Origin: Burkholderia seminalis DSM 23518 | GTDB taxonomy: Bacteria; Pseudomonadota; Gammaproteobacteria; Burkholderiales; Burkholderiaceae | Assembly (NCBI RefSeq): GCF_902832885.1 | Contig: NZ_CADFDK010000001.1 | Location: forward strand, 1-64,000 | Length of the DNA: 64,000 bases | Reading direction: 5' to 3' | In this document: piece after piece, positions 25,371 to 35,022 of the stretch | How the letters are laid out: every line of letters begins with the position of its first letter | Numbering within the stretch: the stretch's first letter is position 1 | The notes under the pieces: model-generated | Seen by the model: only the letters and a program-made list of their open reading frames with translations | What the model was told of the DNA's origin: nothing | Databases searched by the model: none | Translations under genes and position numbers: made by a program

Positions 25371-26593
25371 GCCGCGTTGCCCGACGCGGGCCGCGCGACG
25401 CGCGCGTCGTTGATCGGCAGGTGCGGCAGCGCCGCGAGCACGCCGAGCGCGATCGAGCCGATCCACAGCGGCATGTACGAGTGCGTCGCGTCGTATACGA
25501 CGGCCCCGAGCCAGACGCCGAAGAAGCTGCCGAGCTGGTGCCCGAAGAACACGAAGCCGAACAGCGTCGCGATGTAGCGCACACCGAACACCTGAGAGAT
25601 CACGCCGTTCGTCAGCGGCACCGTGCCGAGCCACGTGAACCCCATCACCGCCGCGAAGACGTAGACGCTCGCGGGCGACAGCGGCGCGGCGACGAACACC
25701 GCCATCGCGAGCGCGCGCACGAGGTACAGCACCGACAGCACGTATTTGCGCCGCAGCAGCCCGCCGAGATGGCCGCACGCGTAGGTGCCCGCCACGTTGG
25801 TCAGTGCGATCAGCGCAAGCGCGACGCTTGCATGGCGCGCGGGCAGCCCGTGGTCGAGCAGGTACGCGGGCAGGTGCGTCGCGATGAACGCGAGCTGGAA
25901 ACCGCACGCGAAGAACCCCGCGTTCAGCAGCCAGAAGCCGCGATGCGCGAATGCCTCGCGCACGGCCTCGCCGATCGACTGGCCGGGGCCGGCGGCGGCA
26001 TCGGCCGTCTGCACGGGGCGGTCGCGCAGCAGCACGGCGAGCGGCGCGAGCAGCGCCGCGACGAGCGCCAGCGCGATGAACGCGTGCCGCCAGCCGATGC
26101 CGCCGATCAGCGCCTGCGCGACGGGCACCATGCAGAACTGGCCGAGCCCGCCGATCGCGCCCGCGACACCGAGCGCCCAGCCGCGCCGCTCGGGCGGAAA
26201 CAGGCGGCTCAGCGCACCGTAGATCGACGCGAAGGCCGAGCCCGACAGCGCGATGCCGATCACGAGCCCGGCGCCGACCGTAAACAGGCCGGTCGTGGCC
26301 GCATGCGCCATCGTGACGAGCCCGGCCGCGTACAGGAGCATGCCGGCGACGATCACGCGCACCGAGCCGAAGCGGTCGGCGATCATTCCCGTGAACGGCT
26401 GCGCGACGCCCCAGACCAGGTTCTGCAGCGCCAGCGCGAGGCCGAACGCTTCGCGCGACCAGCCGTGGTCGAGCGAGACGGGCGCGAGGAACAGGCCTTG
26501 CACGTGGCGGATGCCGAGCGCGGCGCCCATGATCAGGCCGCCGGCGAGCACGGGCAGCCAGCGGCGTCGGACTTCCTGCTCGATCGGGGTCAT
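25361..26593 (-). CDS. MFS transporter
   Basis: A 410-residue 12-helix major facilitator of the OFA/MCT-like group. The cytoplasmic loop motif GMIADRFGSVRV follows helix 2 (about residue 68), and RLFPPERRGWALGVAGAIGGLGQ sits after helix 4. The start at 26593 has GGAG seven bases upstream on the minus strand; an upstream in-frame start would add 26 non-hydrophobic residues. It is followed by the small hydrophobic ORF and preceded, in the same direction, by a LysR regulator gene. The substrate is unknown; monocarboxylates are usual for this group. Confidence 0.88.
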   Translation of the reverse strand: MTPIEQEVRRRWLPVLAGGLIMGAALGIRHVQGLFLAPVSLDHGWSREAFGLALALQNLVWGVAQPFTGMIADRFGSVRVIVAGMLLYAAGLVTMAHAATTGLFTVGAGLVIGIALSGSAFASIYGALSRLFPPERRGWALGVAGAIGGLGQFCMVPVAQALIGGIGWRHAFIALALVAALLAPLAVLLRDRPVQTADAAAGPGQSIGEAVREAFAHRGFWLLNAGFFACGFQLAFIATHLPAYLLDHGLPARHASVALALIALTNVAGTYACGHLGGLLRRKYVLSVLYLVRALAMAVFVAAPLSPASVYVFAAVMGFTWLGTVPLTNGVISQVFGVRYIATLFGFVFFGHQLGSFFGVWLGAVVYDATHSYMPLWIGSIALGVLAALPHLPINDARVARPASGNAAWA

Positions 26594-26749
26594 GCGTGTC
26601 TCCGGATGAAGGTGCGCGGTCGAAACGGCCGCGCTCGATCCGATTAGACGATCGGGCCCGCGATCGCTCAAGCGATCATTCGGTCAGGTTGGCATGCGCA
26701 TCGGGAATGCGAGGGTGCGGCGGCGCTGCCTGCAGTCGCGGGCGGCGGC

Positions 26750-27694
26750 TTACGCCGGTGACGTCGTGTCGTACGCGCGCATCGCCGCATCGCATTCGGC
26801 GGCCTCGGCGAGCATCCAGTCGCGCACCTCGACGACTTCGCGGCGCGGGGCCGGATCGTGCTGGAACAGCCAGTAGCCGTACGTATCCGTCAGCGCCTGC
26901 GTGTGCGGGCCGAGCACCGCGAGCCGCCCGTCCGCGAGCATCGGCGCGACGAGCGCGAGCCGGCCGAGCGCGACGCCCTGGCCCGCGATCGCGGCCTGGA
27001 TCACCTGGTCGTACTGGTTGAAGCGCAGCACGCCTTTCGGGCGCGCGTCGCCCAGCCCGGCCGCATGCAGGTGCGCGTGCCACTGCAGCTGCGGTTGCGG
27101 CGGTCCGTCGAATTCGAGCAGCACGTGGTCGGCGATCGCGGCCGCGCGCGTGACCGGCCGCGCGGCGAGCGCGGGATGCGCGACCGGGACGACGATCTCG
27201 TCGAACAGGCGCAGCGCGCCGGCCGGCGCGCGGTCGCGCGAACAATAGCGGATGCCGAGGTCGATGCCTTCGGTGCGCAAATCGAGTACCTTGTCGTTCG
27301 CGGCGACGCGCAGGTCGACCGCGGGCAGGCGCGCCTGCAGCCGCCCGAGCCGCGGCAACAGCCACAGCGCGGTGACGCCGATGCTGGCGGTGATCGTGAC
27401 GGGCTGGCGTTCGCGCGCGGCGGCGAGCGACGCGACGGTGTCCTGCAGGCCGTGCAGCGCCGCATCCGCGACGCGGAACAGTCGCTCGCCTTCCGGCGTG
27501 AACGCGATCTTCCGGTAGCCGCGCTGCAGCAACGCGACGCCGAGATGCGCCTCGAGCGCATGGATCTGGCGGCTGACCGCCGACTGCGTGACGCACAGGT
27601 CCTGCGCGGCGAGCGTGATGCTCATGCGGCGGCCGACCGCGACGAAACCGCGGACGAGATCGAGCGACGGAAGACGGACGAGCGGCGTTGACAT
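26750..27694 (-). CDS. LysR-family regulator (GcvA/TrpI-like)
   Basis: A 314-residue LysR regulator. The N-terminal winged helix-turn-helix is LVRGFVAVGRRMSITLAAQDLCVTQSAVSRQIHALEAHLGVALLQRG (residues 13-58), and the TEGIDLGIRY segment (about 140) is characteristic of the GcvA-like subgroup. The effector domain is complete. It is divergent from an alpha/beta hydrolase gene across about 300 bases that hold a tandem repeat, and upstream of an MFS gene on the same strand. Either could be its target. Confidence 0.9.
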   Translation of the reverse strand: MSTPLVRLPSLDLVRGFVAVGRRMSITLAAQDLCVTQSAVSRQIHALEAHLGVALLQRGYRKIAFTPEGERLFRVADAALHGLQDTVASLAAARERQPVTITASIGVTALWLLPRLGRLQARLPAVDLRVAANDKVLDLRTEGIDLGIRYCSRDRAPAGALRLFDEIVVPVAHPALAARPVTRAAAIADHVLLEFDGPPQPQLQWHAHLHAAGLGDARPKGVLRFNQYDQVIQAAIAGQGVALGRLALVAPMLADGRLAVLGPHTQALTDTYGYWLFQHDPAPRREVVEVRDWMLAEAAECDAAMRAYDTTSPA

Positions 27695-27790
27695 GCGCGT
27701 GACTCATGCGAACGGAGCAGCAAGATTGGTTGAGAACGCGCCACGCGTCAAGTTCAATGGAGGCTTGACGAGGGGCGCGGGGCGGCCGCG

Positions 27791-27990
27791 AGGCAGGGGG
27801 ATGGGTAGGCGCTGAAGCGCTGACTCGGGCCGACCGCGAGGCATGGGGTTCGAGTCAGCGCTAAAGCGCCAACTTGGCGCCGACCGCAGAGCATGGGGTT
27901 CGAGTCAGCGCTAAAGCGCCAACTTGGCGCCGACCGCAGAGCATGGGGCCCAAGTAAGCGCTAAAGCGCTAACTTGGGCCGACAGGAGAC
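27791..27990. repeat. 50-bp tandem repeat with palindromic cores, four units
   Basis: Units at 27841-27890 and 27891-27940 are identical over 50 bases. 27941-27990 is a diverged third copy and 27791-27840 a more diverged copy, offset by one base. Each has a dyad core GCGCT(A/G)AAGCGC. In the last copy the flanks (GGCCCAAGT and ACTTGGGCC) make a near-perfect stem with only single-base offsets, 27947-27980. The array fills the gap between the LysR and hydrolase genes and ends 3 bases before the hydrolase ATG. Confidence 0.9.
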
Positions 27991-27993
27991 AGG

Positions 27994-29034
27994 ATGACGA
28001 TTTCGAACGAAGGAAGCGGGGCGGCGCAGCGCAGTCGCGCGGCGGGCGCATGGCCGCCGGAGCCCGTGACGCTGCGCGCGGCCGACGGTTACGAATTGCG
28101 TGGCCATGTGTGGCGCCATCGCGGCGGCGGCGCCGTGCGGCCCGTCACGGTCGTCAATTGCGCGACGTCGGTACGCTGCGACTACTACTTCCGTTTCGCG
28201 GCCTGGCTGTTCGCGCAGGGGCGCGACGTGCTCGTCTACGACTATCGCGGGATCGGCGCTTCACGCCCCGCGCAGCTCGCGAAGCTGCACGCGACCTGGC
28301 TCGACTGGGGGCGGCTCGATTGCGAAGCCGCGCTGCAGTATGCGCGCGACGCGTTTCCCGGCCAGCCGCTCGATGTCGTCGCGCACAGCATCGGCGGCTG
28401 CCTGCTCGGGCTCGCGGCATCGAACGTACACGTGCGGCATGCGGTGACCGTCGGTGCGCAGTATGCGTACTGGCGCGACTACCTGCCGGCCGAGCGGCGC
28501 CGCATGTGGTGGAAGTGGCATGTCGCGATGCCCGCGCTCGCGGCCGTGTTCGGCTATGTGCCCGCGAAGCGGCTCGGCTGGATGGAGGACACGCCGCGCG
28601 GGGTCGCGCTGTCGTGGGCGCGCGCGCAGCCGCGTTTCGAGGATGGCTACATCGGCGGCGTGCTCGATACCGGGACCGTCGGCCGCGCCGCGGTGCCCGC
28701 GCGCTTCGCGGGGCTGTCGGCGCCGATGCTCGCGATCGGCATCGACGACGACGCGTTCGGCACGGTCGAGGCGATCGAGCGGCTGGTCGGCTACTACACG
28801 GGCAGCAACGTCACGCATCTGAGGATCGCGCCGGCCGACATCGGCGTCGACGCGATCGGTCATTTCGCGTTTTTCCACAGCCGCTTCACCGACTCGCTGT
28901 GGCCCGTCGCGCTGTACTGGCTGCAACACGGCGTGCTGCCGGCCGATGCGCCGGGCGCCGTGCATGCGCTTCACCCGGCGTCGCGCGGGCCGATAGCGGC
29001 CGGCGGCGTGCCGGGTGTGGCCGCGAACGGTTGA
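27994..29034 (+). CDS. Alpha/beta hydrolase
   Basis: A 346-residue hydrolase with the alpha/beta fold. The nucleophile elbow is AHSIGG (about residue 131), the oxyanion region is around NCATSVRCDYYFRF, and the C-terminal His is likely in IGHFAFFHSRF (about 288). The Asp is probably in GIDDDAFGT. It resembles the 'serine aminopeptidase/lysophospholipase-like' group but the substrate is not identifiable. The AGGAG ribosome site lies inside the last unit of the upstream tandem repeat, which may affect its translation. Confidence 0.82.
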   Translation: MTISNEGSGAAQRSRAAGAWPPEPVTLRAADGYELRGHVWRHRGGGAVRPVTVVNCATSVRCDYYFRFAAWLFAQGRDVLVYDYRGIGASRPAQLAKLHATWLDWGRLDCEAALQYARDAFPGQPLDVVAHSIGGCLLGLAASNVHVRHAVTVGAQYAYWRDYLPAERRRMWWKWHVAMPALAAVFGYVPAKRLGWMEDTPRGVALSWARAQPRFEDGYIGGVLDTGTVGRAAVPARFAGLSAPMLAIGIDDDAFGTVEAIERLVGYYTGSNVTHLRIAPADIGVDAIGHFAFFHSRFTDSLWPVALYWLQHGVLPADAPGAVHALHPASRGPIAAGGVPGVAANG

Positions 29035-29156
29035 CGTGGCGCCCGCCGCGCATCGCCCCGTCGCGATCCGCTTCCCGGTCCTGCCGCGCCGGTTGCCGGC
29101 CGGCGCGATCGATTAACATCGGACGTTTCCATTCACAGCACAGGCTGCGCGTGCCG

Positions 29157-29912
29157 ATGTCCACTCCGTCCGAATCCGCTTCCCCGCTCGACACGCCCCG
29201 CGCGTGGCGCGTGCACGCGCTCGACCTGCCGGATGCCGCATCCCGTGCCGGCGTGCGGGTCGCGCGTATCGATTTCGACTGGCGCGTGCCGCTGTCGTCG
29301 CCCGCGTATGCGGCACTCGGCGACGCCGAGCGGGCGCGCGCCGCGCGCTACATGCGCCACGAGGATGCGGTGCGCAGCGCCGCGACGCGCGCCGCGTTGC
29401 GCGACGTGCTCGGCGCGGCGCTCGAGGTCGCGCCGCATGCGGTCTCGATCGTCGTCGATGCATCGGGGCGGCCGTCGCTGGATCGCGCGCATCGCGCGTC
29501 GCTCGACTTCAACGTGTCGCACGCAGGCGATCACGCGTTGATCGCATGGGCGCCCGCGGGCCGCGTCGGCGTCGATATCGAGGGCTGTGACCGCGTCGCC
29601 GACTGGCGCGCGCTGACGCGTGAAGTCTGCGCACCCGCCGAGGTCGCGCATCTCGACCGCATGCCGCCCGCGGTGCGCGCGAGCGAATTCATGCGCGTGT
29701 GGTCCGCGAAGGAAGCGCTGCTGAAGGCGCTCGGCACGGGCATCGTCGGCGGGCTGCGCTCGTTCGCGGTGGTGCCGCCGCGCGACGCGGCGACGCCCGC
29801 GACGACGATCGTCGAGCCGGCCGCGCCTGCGGCCGGCGTCGCGGCGTTCGACGCGGCGTGGCTCGACGCGGCGCCCGGCTATGCGGCGTGCGTCGCGTGG
29901 ACGCGCGTGTAA
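29157..29912 (+). CDS. 4'-phosphopantetheinyl transferase (Sfp type)
   Basis: A 251-residue enzyme that transfers phosphopantetheine from CoA to carrier proteins. Sfp-type motifs are present: LDFNVSHAGDHALIAW (the NVSH motif), VGVDIEGCD (Mg-binding D-x-E) and RVWSAKEALLKALGTG (the W-x-x-KEA motif, about residues 181-196). The family length is normal for the Sfp/PptT type, larger than AcpS. It probably primes polyketide or nonribosomal peptide synthases located elsewhere. ATG 29157 was preferred to a GTG two codons earlier. Confidence 0.9.
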   Translation: MSTPSESASPLDTPRAWRVHALDLPDAASRAGVRVARIDFDWRVPLSSPAYAALGDAERARAARYMRHEDAVRSAATRAALRDVLGAALEVAPHAVSIVVDASGRPSLDRAHRASLDFNVSHAGDHALIAWAPAGRVGVDIEGCDRVADWRALTREVCAPAEVAHLDRMPPAVRASEFMRVWSAKEALLKALGTGIVGGLRSFAVVPPRDAATPATTIVEPAAPAAGVAAFDAAWLDAAPGYAACVAWTRV

Positions 29913-29933
29913 GCGGGCGTTGGCGCCCGGTGC

Positions 29934-30854
29934 TCATTCGAGCGGCGCATCGTTGGGCGCCGCATAGCGCGCCTTGATCACGTCGCTCATCGGGAAGTCG
30001 AACGACAGCCCCTTCGGCGGCACCGGCTTCATGAACCATTTGTCGTACGGCGCGTTGATCTCGCCGCTTTTCATCAGCTGCGCGAGCACGCCGTCGACGA
30101 GCGCCTTGAACTGCGGATCGTCCTTGCGCAGCATGAACCCGTAGGCTTCCGACGACTGCGGCGTGCCGACGATCTGCCAGTCGGCCGGCTTCGCGGCGAG
30201 CTGGCGCACGCCCGCGAGCAGCACGTCGTCCATCATGTACGCGGCCGCGCGGCCCGATTCGAGCGTGAGGCGTCCCTCGCCGTAGTCCTTCGCGCTGATG
30301 ATCTGCATGTTCATCTTCTTGTCCTCGTTCATCTTGCGCAGCAGGCGTTCGGACGTCGTGCCCTGGTTCGTCACGACCGTCTTGCCGGCGAGGTCGGGGA
30401 AGTCGCGGATGCCCGACGTCGTGCGCGTGAGCAGCCGCGTCGTCGCGACGAAGAAGGTGGTCGAGAACGCGACCTGCGCATGGCGCGCGGCGAGGTTGGT
30501 CGTCACGCCGCATTCGAGGTCGACGGTGCCGTTCTGCACGAGCGGAATGCGGTTCTGCGACGTGACGGGGATGAAGCGCACCTGCAGGTCGGGCTTGCCG
30601 GTGCGCGCCTTCACGGCCGCGATCACGCGGTCGCACAGGTCCTGCGAGAAGCCGATCACCTTGCCGCCCGTATCGACGTAGGAGAACGGCACCGACGTCT
30701 CGCGATGGCCGATCGAGATCAGGTTGTTCCGCCGGATTTTCTCGAGCGTGCCGGACAGCGGTTCCGCGGCGAGCGCGGCGCCGCATGCCAGCAGGCACGC
30801 CGCGGTGAGCAGCGGGCGGCCGAACCGGGCGGCGAATCGTGACGGGAAGGGCAT
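29934..30854 (-). CDS. Periplasmic amino-acid binding protein (GltI-like)
   Basis: A 306-residue type-3 extracellular solute-binding protein. The signal peptide is PLLTAACLLACGAALAAE, followed by the family start SGTLEKIRRNNLISIGHRETSVPFSYVD and the motif GFSQDLCDRVIAAV. It resembles the glutamate/aspartate-binding protein GltI of ABC importers. No permease or ATPase gene lies beside it, so it must use components encoded elsewhere. It is divergent from hutH with a 214-base gap, and proximity suggests, but does not prove, a link with histidine or glutamate uptake. The start at 30854 follows a GGAG. Confidence 0.87.
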   Translation of the reverse strand: MPFPSRFAARFGRPLLTAACLLACGAALAAEPLSGTLEKIRRNNLISIGHRETSVPFSYVDTGGKVIGFSQDLCDRVIAAVKARTGKPDLQVRFIPVTSQNRIPLVQNGTVDLECGVTTNLAARHAQVAFSTTFFVATTRLLTRTTSGIRDFPDLAGKTVVTNQGTTSERLLRKMNEDKKMNMQIISAKDYGEGRLTLESGRAAAYMMDDVLLAGVRQLAAKPADWQIVGTPQSSEAYGFMLRKDDPQFKALVDGVLAQLMKSGEINAPYDKWFMKPVPPKGLSFDFPMSDVIKARYAAPNDAPLE

Positions 30855-31001
30855 GGCGGGTCTCCGTGGCGAATGGTGATTCGTATGTTGCCAAAAACAA
30901 AATAATTGCAACATATGTTAATAACCGGATTCCGCCGGCCGGTCCGGCGGGCCGCGCCGGACATCAGGGAAACTCCCGAGTCGAAATCGATGAAAAACGG
31001 G

Positions 31002-31013
31002 TTGTCTAGACAA
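31002..31013. promoter_or_regulatory. HutC-type operator 1
   Basis: Perfect 12-bp palindrome TTGTCTAGACAA, 56 bases before the hutH ATG. The same core recurs 45 bases downstream. Position upstream of an operon containing hutC supports autoregulation by HutC with urocanate as inducer. Confidence 0.8.
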
Positions 31014-31046
31014 GTTGTCGTGGCTACACTTCAATCCATTCCGAAC

Positions 31047-31058
31047 TTGTCTAGACAG
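31047..31058. promoter_or_regulatory. HutC-type operator 2
   Basis: TTGTCTAGACAG, sharing the perfect TGTCTAGACA core with operator 1. It is 11 bases before the hutH ATG, so a bound repressor would cover the ribosome-site region of the promoter. Confidence 0.78.
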
Positions 31059-31068
31059 GATTGCTCAC

Positions 31069-32592
31069 ATGATTACGTTGACCCCCGGCCATCTGACCCT
31101 CCCGCAACTGCGCCAGATCGCGCGCGAATCCGTGCAGCTCGCGCTCGACCCGGCCAGCTTCGCGAAGATCGACGCCGGCGCGAAGGCCGTCGCCGACATC
31201 GCCGCGAAGGGCGAGCCGGCCTACGGCATCAACACGGGTTTCGGCCGCCTGGCCAGCACGCACATCCCGCACGACCAGCTCGAGTTGCTGCAGAAGAACC
31301 TGGTGCTGTCGCATGCGGTCGGTGTCGGCGAGCCGATGGCCCGTTCGTCGGTGCGCCTCCTGATGGCGCTGAAGCTGTCGAGCCTCGGCCGCGGCCACTC
31401 GGGCATCCGCCGCGAAGTGATGGACGCGCTGATCACGCTGTTCAACGCCGACGTGCTGCCGCTGATCCCGGTGAAGGGCTCGGTCGGCGCATCGGGCGAC
31501 CTCGCGCCGCTCGCGCACATGTCGGCGGTGCTGCTCGGCGTCGGTGAAGTGTTCATCCGCGGCGAGCGTGCGAGCGCGCTCGACGGGCTGCGCGTCGCGG
31601 GCCTCGCGCCGCTGACGCTGCAGGCGAAGGAAGGCCTCGCGCTGCTGAACGGCACGCAGGCATCGACCGCGCTGGCGCTCGACAACATGTTCGCGATCGA
31701 AGACCTGTACCGCACGGCGCTCGTCGCCGGCGCGTTGTCGGTCGACGCGGCAGCCGGTTCGGTGAAACCGTTCGACGCCCGCATCCATGAACTGCGCGGC
31801 CACCAGGGCCAGATCGACGCGGCGGCGTCGTATCGCGAGCTGCTCGAAGGCTCGCCGATCAACCAGTCGCACCGCGACTGCGACAAGGTGCAGGATCCGT
31901 ACAGCCTGCGCTGCCAGCCGCAGGTGATGGGCGCGTGTCTGGACCAGATGCGCCATGCGGCCGACGTGCTGCTGGTCGAAGCGAACGCCGTGTCGGACAA
32001 CCCGCTGATCTTCCCTGACACCGGCGAAGTGCTGTCGGGCGGCAACTTCCACGCCGAGCCGGTCGCGTTCGCGGCCGACAACCTCGCGCTGGCCGCATCG
32101 GAAATCGGCGCGCTGGCCGAACGCCGCATCGCGCTGCTGATCGACGCGACGCTGTCGGGCCTGCCCCCGTTCCTCGTGAGGGACGGCGGCGTGAACTCGG
32201 GCTTCATGATCGCGCACGTGACGGCGGCCGCACTCGCATCGGAAAACAAGACGCTCGCCCACCCGGCGTCGGTCGACTCGCTGCCGACTTCCGCGAACCA
32301 GGAAGACCACGTGTCGATGGCGACGTTCGCCGCGCGCAAGCTCGCCGACATCGCGGACAACACGAAGCACATCCTCGCGATCGAACTGCTGGCCGCGGCC
32401 CAGGGCGTCGACCTGCGCGCGCCGTACCACACGAGCCCGAAGCTGGCGCCGGTGATGGAGACGATCCGCGGCAAGGTCGCGCATTACGAACTCGACCACT
32501 ACTTCGCACCGGACATCGCGGCGGTCGCGAAGCTCGTCGGCGAGCGCGCGTTCGCGAAGGTCGCACCGTTCTCGTTCGCATCGGAACAGTAA
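31069..32592 (+). CDS. hutH: Histidine ammonia-lyase
   Basis: A 507-residue cytoplasmic enzyme that converts histidine to urocanate and ammonia, the first step of histidine use. The MIO cofactor triplet Ala-Ser-Gly is at residues 141-143 within [16 protein letters not shown]. Other family hallmarks are [11 protein letters not shown] (residues 52-62) and the late [11 protein letters not shown] motif. ATG 31069 begins the family N-terminus [11 protein letters not shown]. First gene of hutHCUDIFG, only 4 bases before hutC. Two HutC-type palindromes precede it. Confidence 0.98.
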   Translation: MITLTPGHLTLPQLRQIARESVQLALDPASFAKIDAGAKAVADIAAKGEPAYGINTGFGRLASTHIPHDQLELLQKNLVLSHAVGVGEPMARSSVRLLMALKLSSLGRGHSGIRREVMDALITLFNADVLPLIPVKGSVGASGDLAPLAHMSAVLLGVGEVFIRGERASALDGLRVAGLAPLTLQAKEGLALLNGTQASTALALDNMFAIEDLYRTALVAGALSVDAAAGSVKPFDARIHELRGHQGQIDAAASYRELLEGSPINQSHRDCDKVQDPYSLRCQPQVMGACLDQMRHAADVLLVEANAVSDNPLIFPDTGEVLSGGNFHAEPVAFAADNLALAASEIGALAERRIALLIDATLSGLPPFLVRDGGVNSGFMIAHVTAAALASENKTLAHPASVDSLPTSANQEDHVSMATFAARKLADIADNTKHILAIELLAAAQGVDLRAPYHTSPKLAPVMETIRGKVAHYELDHYFAPDIAAVAKLVGERAFAKVAPFSFASEQ

Positions 32593-32596
32593 GCCG

Positions 32597-33292
32597 ATGA
32601 GCGCGCCGGTCTACCAGGAGATCAAGGATTTCATCCTGGCCCGCATCCACGCCGGCGAGTGGGAGGAGGGCGACCAGGTGCCGTCCGAGAACGAGCTGGC
32701 GCGCGAATTCAAGGTGGCGCGCATGACCGTCAACCGCGCGCTGCGCGAGCTGACGGCCGAGCAGGTGCTCACGCGCATGAAGGGCGCGGGCACCTACGTC
32801 GCGCGGCCGAAGTACGAGTCGACGCTGGTGGCGATCCGCAGCATCTCGGAGGAGGTCGGCGCGCGCGGGCATGCGTATCGGGCGAGCGTGCTCGGCCTCG
32901 ACACGGTCCGCGCGGACGACGCGCTCGCCGACGAGATGCAGGTGGCCGTGCGCACGAAGCTGTTTCATTCGCAGGTGCTGCACTTCGAGAACGACGAGCC
33001 CGTGCAGCTCGAAGAACGGTGGGTGAATCCGGCGGTCGCGCCGGATTACGCCGAGCAGGATTTCACGAACACGACGCCGAACCTGTACCTGATGCGCGCG
33101 GCCCCGCTGCAGCGCGTCGAGTACCGGATCGAAGCGGCGGCCCCGGCGCCGGAGCGGCGCGAGCAGCTGCGGATGGACAACGTCGAACCGTGTCTGGTTT
33201 TACATCGGCGCACCTGGTCGCAGGGCGTCGTCGCCTCGGTGGCGAATCTGTGGCATCCCGGCAGCCGTTACCGCTTCACCGGGCATTTCTGA
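32597..33292 (+). CDS. hutC: GntR/HutC-family histidine utilisation repressor
   Basis: A 231-residue regulator that binds the hut operator and is released by urocanate. The N-terminal winged helix has the GntR pattern ILARIHAGEWEEGDQVPSENELAREFKVARMTVNRALRELTAEQVL (residues 13-58). The C-terminal UTRA ligand domain includes EERWVNPAVAPDYAEQDF. It starts 4 bases after hutH and precedes hutU by 39 bases. Together with the two upstream palindromes this indicates an autoregulated operon. Confidence 0.96.
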   Translation: MSAPVYQEIKDFILARIHAGEWEEGDQVPSENELAREFKVARMTVNRALRELTAEQVLTRMKGAGTYVARPKYESTLVAIRSISEEVGARGHAYRASVLGLDTVRADDALADEMQVAVRTKLFHSQVLHFENDEPVQLEERWVNPAVAPDYAEQDFTNTTPNLYLMRAAPLQRVEYRIEAAAPAPERREQLRMDNVEPCLVLHRRTWSQGVVASVANLWHPGSRYRFTGHF

Positions 33293-33331
33293 TTCCTATT
33301 TGATAGTCATTTTCCCTCGGGAGCAGTCGTC

Positions 33332-35020
33332 ATGAACCATCCGAAACACATCGATCCCCGTCTCGATCCGACGCGCACGATCCGCGCGCCGCGCGGCAGC
33401 GAGAAGACCTGCAAGACCTGGCTGGCCGAGGCGGCCTACCGGATGATCCAGAACAACCTGGACCCGGAAGTCGCCGAGCATCCGCATGCGCTCGTCGTGT
33501 ACGGCGGCATCGGCCGCGCGGCGCGCAACTGGGAATGCTACGACCAGATCCTCGCGTCGCTGAAGGATCTCGAGGAAAACGAAACGCTGCTGATCCAGTC
33601 GGGCAAGCCGGTCGGCGTGTTCCGCACGCACAAGGATGCGCCGCGCGTGCTGCTCGCGAACTCGAACCTCGTGCCGCACTGGGCGAACTGGGATCACTTC
33701 CACGAGCTCGACCGCAAGGGCCTGATGATGTATGGCCAGATGACGGCCGGCAGCTGGATCTACATCGGCAGCCAGGGCATCGTTCAGGGCACGTATGAAA
33801 CGTTCTTCTCGGTCGCGAACCAGCACTTCAACGGCGATCCGTCGGGCCGCTGGATCCTGACGGGCGGCCTCGGCGGCATGGGCGGCGCGCAGCCGCTGGC
33901 CGCGACGATGGCCGGCTTCTCGATGATCGCGGTCGAATGCGACGAGACGCGCATCGACTTCCGCCTGAAGACGCGCTACGTCGACAAGAAGGCAACGACG
34001 CTCGACGAAGCGCTCGGCATGATCGAGGAAGCGAAGCGCACGGGCAAGCCCGTGTCGGTCGGCCTGCTCGGCAACGCCGCCGACGTGTTCGCGGAACTCG
34101 TCACGCGCGGCATCACGCCGGACTGCGTGACCGACCAGACGAGCGCGCACGATCCGATCAACGGCTACCTGCCGCAAGGCTGGACCGTCGCGCAATGGCG
34201 CGAAGCGCAGAAGGTCGATCCGCAGAGCATCGTGAAGGTCGCGAAGCAGTCGATGGCCGTCCAGGTGCGCGCGATGCTGGCGCTGCAGGAACGCGGCGCG
34301 GCGACGCTCGACTACGGCAACAACATCCGCCAGATGGCGCTGGAAATGGGCGTCGAGAACGCGTTCGACTTCCCGGGCTTCGTGCCGGCGTACATCCGTC
34401 CGCTGTTCTGCGAAGGCAAGGGCCCGTTCCGCTGGGTCGCGCTGTCGGGCGATCCGGAAGACATCTACAAGACCGACCAGAAGGTGAAGGAGCTGATCCC
34501 CGACGATCCACACCTGCACAACTGGCTCGACATGGCGCGCGAGCGCATCGCGTTCCAGGGCCTGCCGGCACGGATCTGCTGGGTGGGCGTGAAGGATCGC
34601 TATCGTCTCGGCCAGGCATTCAACGAGATGGTCAAGAACGGCGAACTGAAGGCCCCGATCGTGATCGGCCGCGACCACCTCGACACCGGCTCGGTCGCCA
34701 GCCCGAACCGCGAGACGGAATCGATGAAGGACGGGTCGGACGCGGTCAGCGACTGGCCGCTGCTGAACGCACTGCTGAACACGGCAGGCGGCGCATCGTG
34801 GGTGTCGCTGCATCATGGCGGGGGCGTCGGCATGGGCTTCTCGCAGCACTCGGGCGTCGTGATCGTCGCCGACGGCACGGCTGAAGCGCACGAGCGTCTC
34901 GGTCGCGTGCTGCTGAACGACCCGGCGACGGGCGTGATGCGCCATGCGGATGCCGGCTACGAACTCGCGCAGCAGACGGCTCGCGAAGCCGGCCTGAAGC
35001 TGCCGATGCTCGGCCGCTGA
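33332..35020 (+). CDS. hutU: Urocanate hydratase
   Basis: A 562-residue NAD-dependent lyase converting urocanate to imidazolone propionate, the second step. Visible signatures include [15 protein letters not shown] (NAD-binding, residues 177-191), [11 protein letters not shown], and the [18 protein letters not shown]-like region ([19 protein letters not shown]). The length equals the family norm. A GGAG site precedes the ATG, and the stop lies 2 bases before hutD. Confidence 0.98.
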   Translation: MNHPKHIDPRLDPTRTIRAPRGSEKTCKTWLAEAAYRMIQNNLDPEVAEHPHALVVYGGIGRAARNWECYDQILASLKDLEENETLLIQSGKPVGVFRTHKDAPRVLLANSNLVPHWANWDHFHELDRKGLMMYGQMTAGSWIYIGSQGIVQGTYETFFSVANQHFNGDPSGRWILTGGLGGMGGAQPLAATMAGFSMIAVECDETRIDFRLKTRYVDKKATTLDEALGMIEEAKRTGKPVSVGLLGNAADVFAELVTRGITPDCVTDQTSAHDPINGYLPQGWTVAQWREAQKVDPQSIVKVAKQSMAVQVRAMLALQERGAATLDYGNNIRQMALEMGVENAFDFPGFVPAYIRPLFCEGKGPFRWVALSGDPEDIYKTDQKVKELIPDDPHLHNWLDMARERIAFQGLPARICWVGVKDRYRLGQAFNEMVKNGELKAPIVIGRDHLDTGSVASPNRETESMKDGSDAVSDWPLLNALLNTAGGASWVSLHHGGGVGMGFSQHSGVVIVADGTAEAHERLGRVLLNDPATGVMRHADAGYELAQQTAREAGLKLPMLGR

Positions 35021-35022
35021 GC

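Noticed and set aside
27791-27990. CRISPR array
   Set aside because: Units are contiguous 50-bp tandem copies without unique spacers, and no cas genes are nearby.
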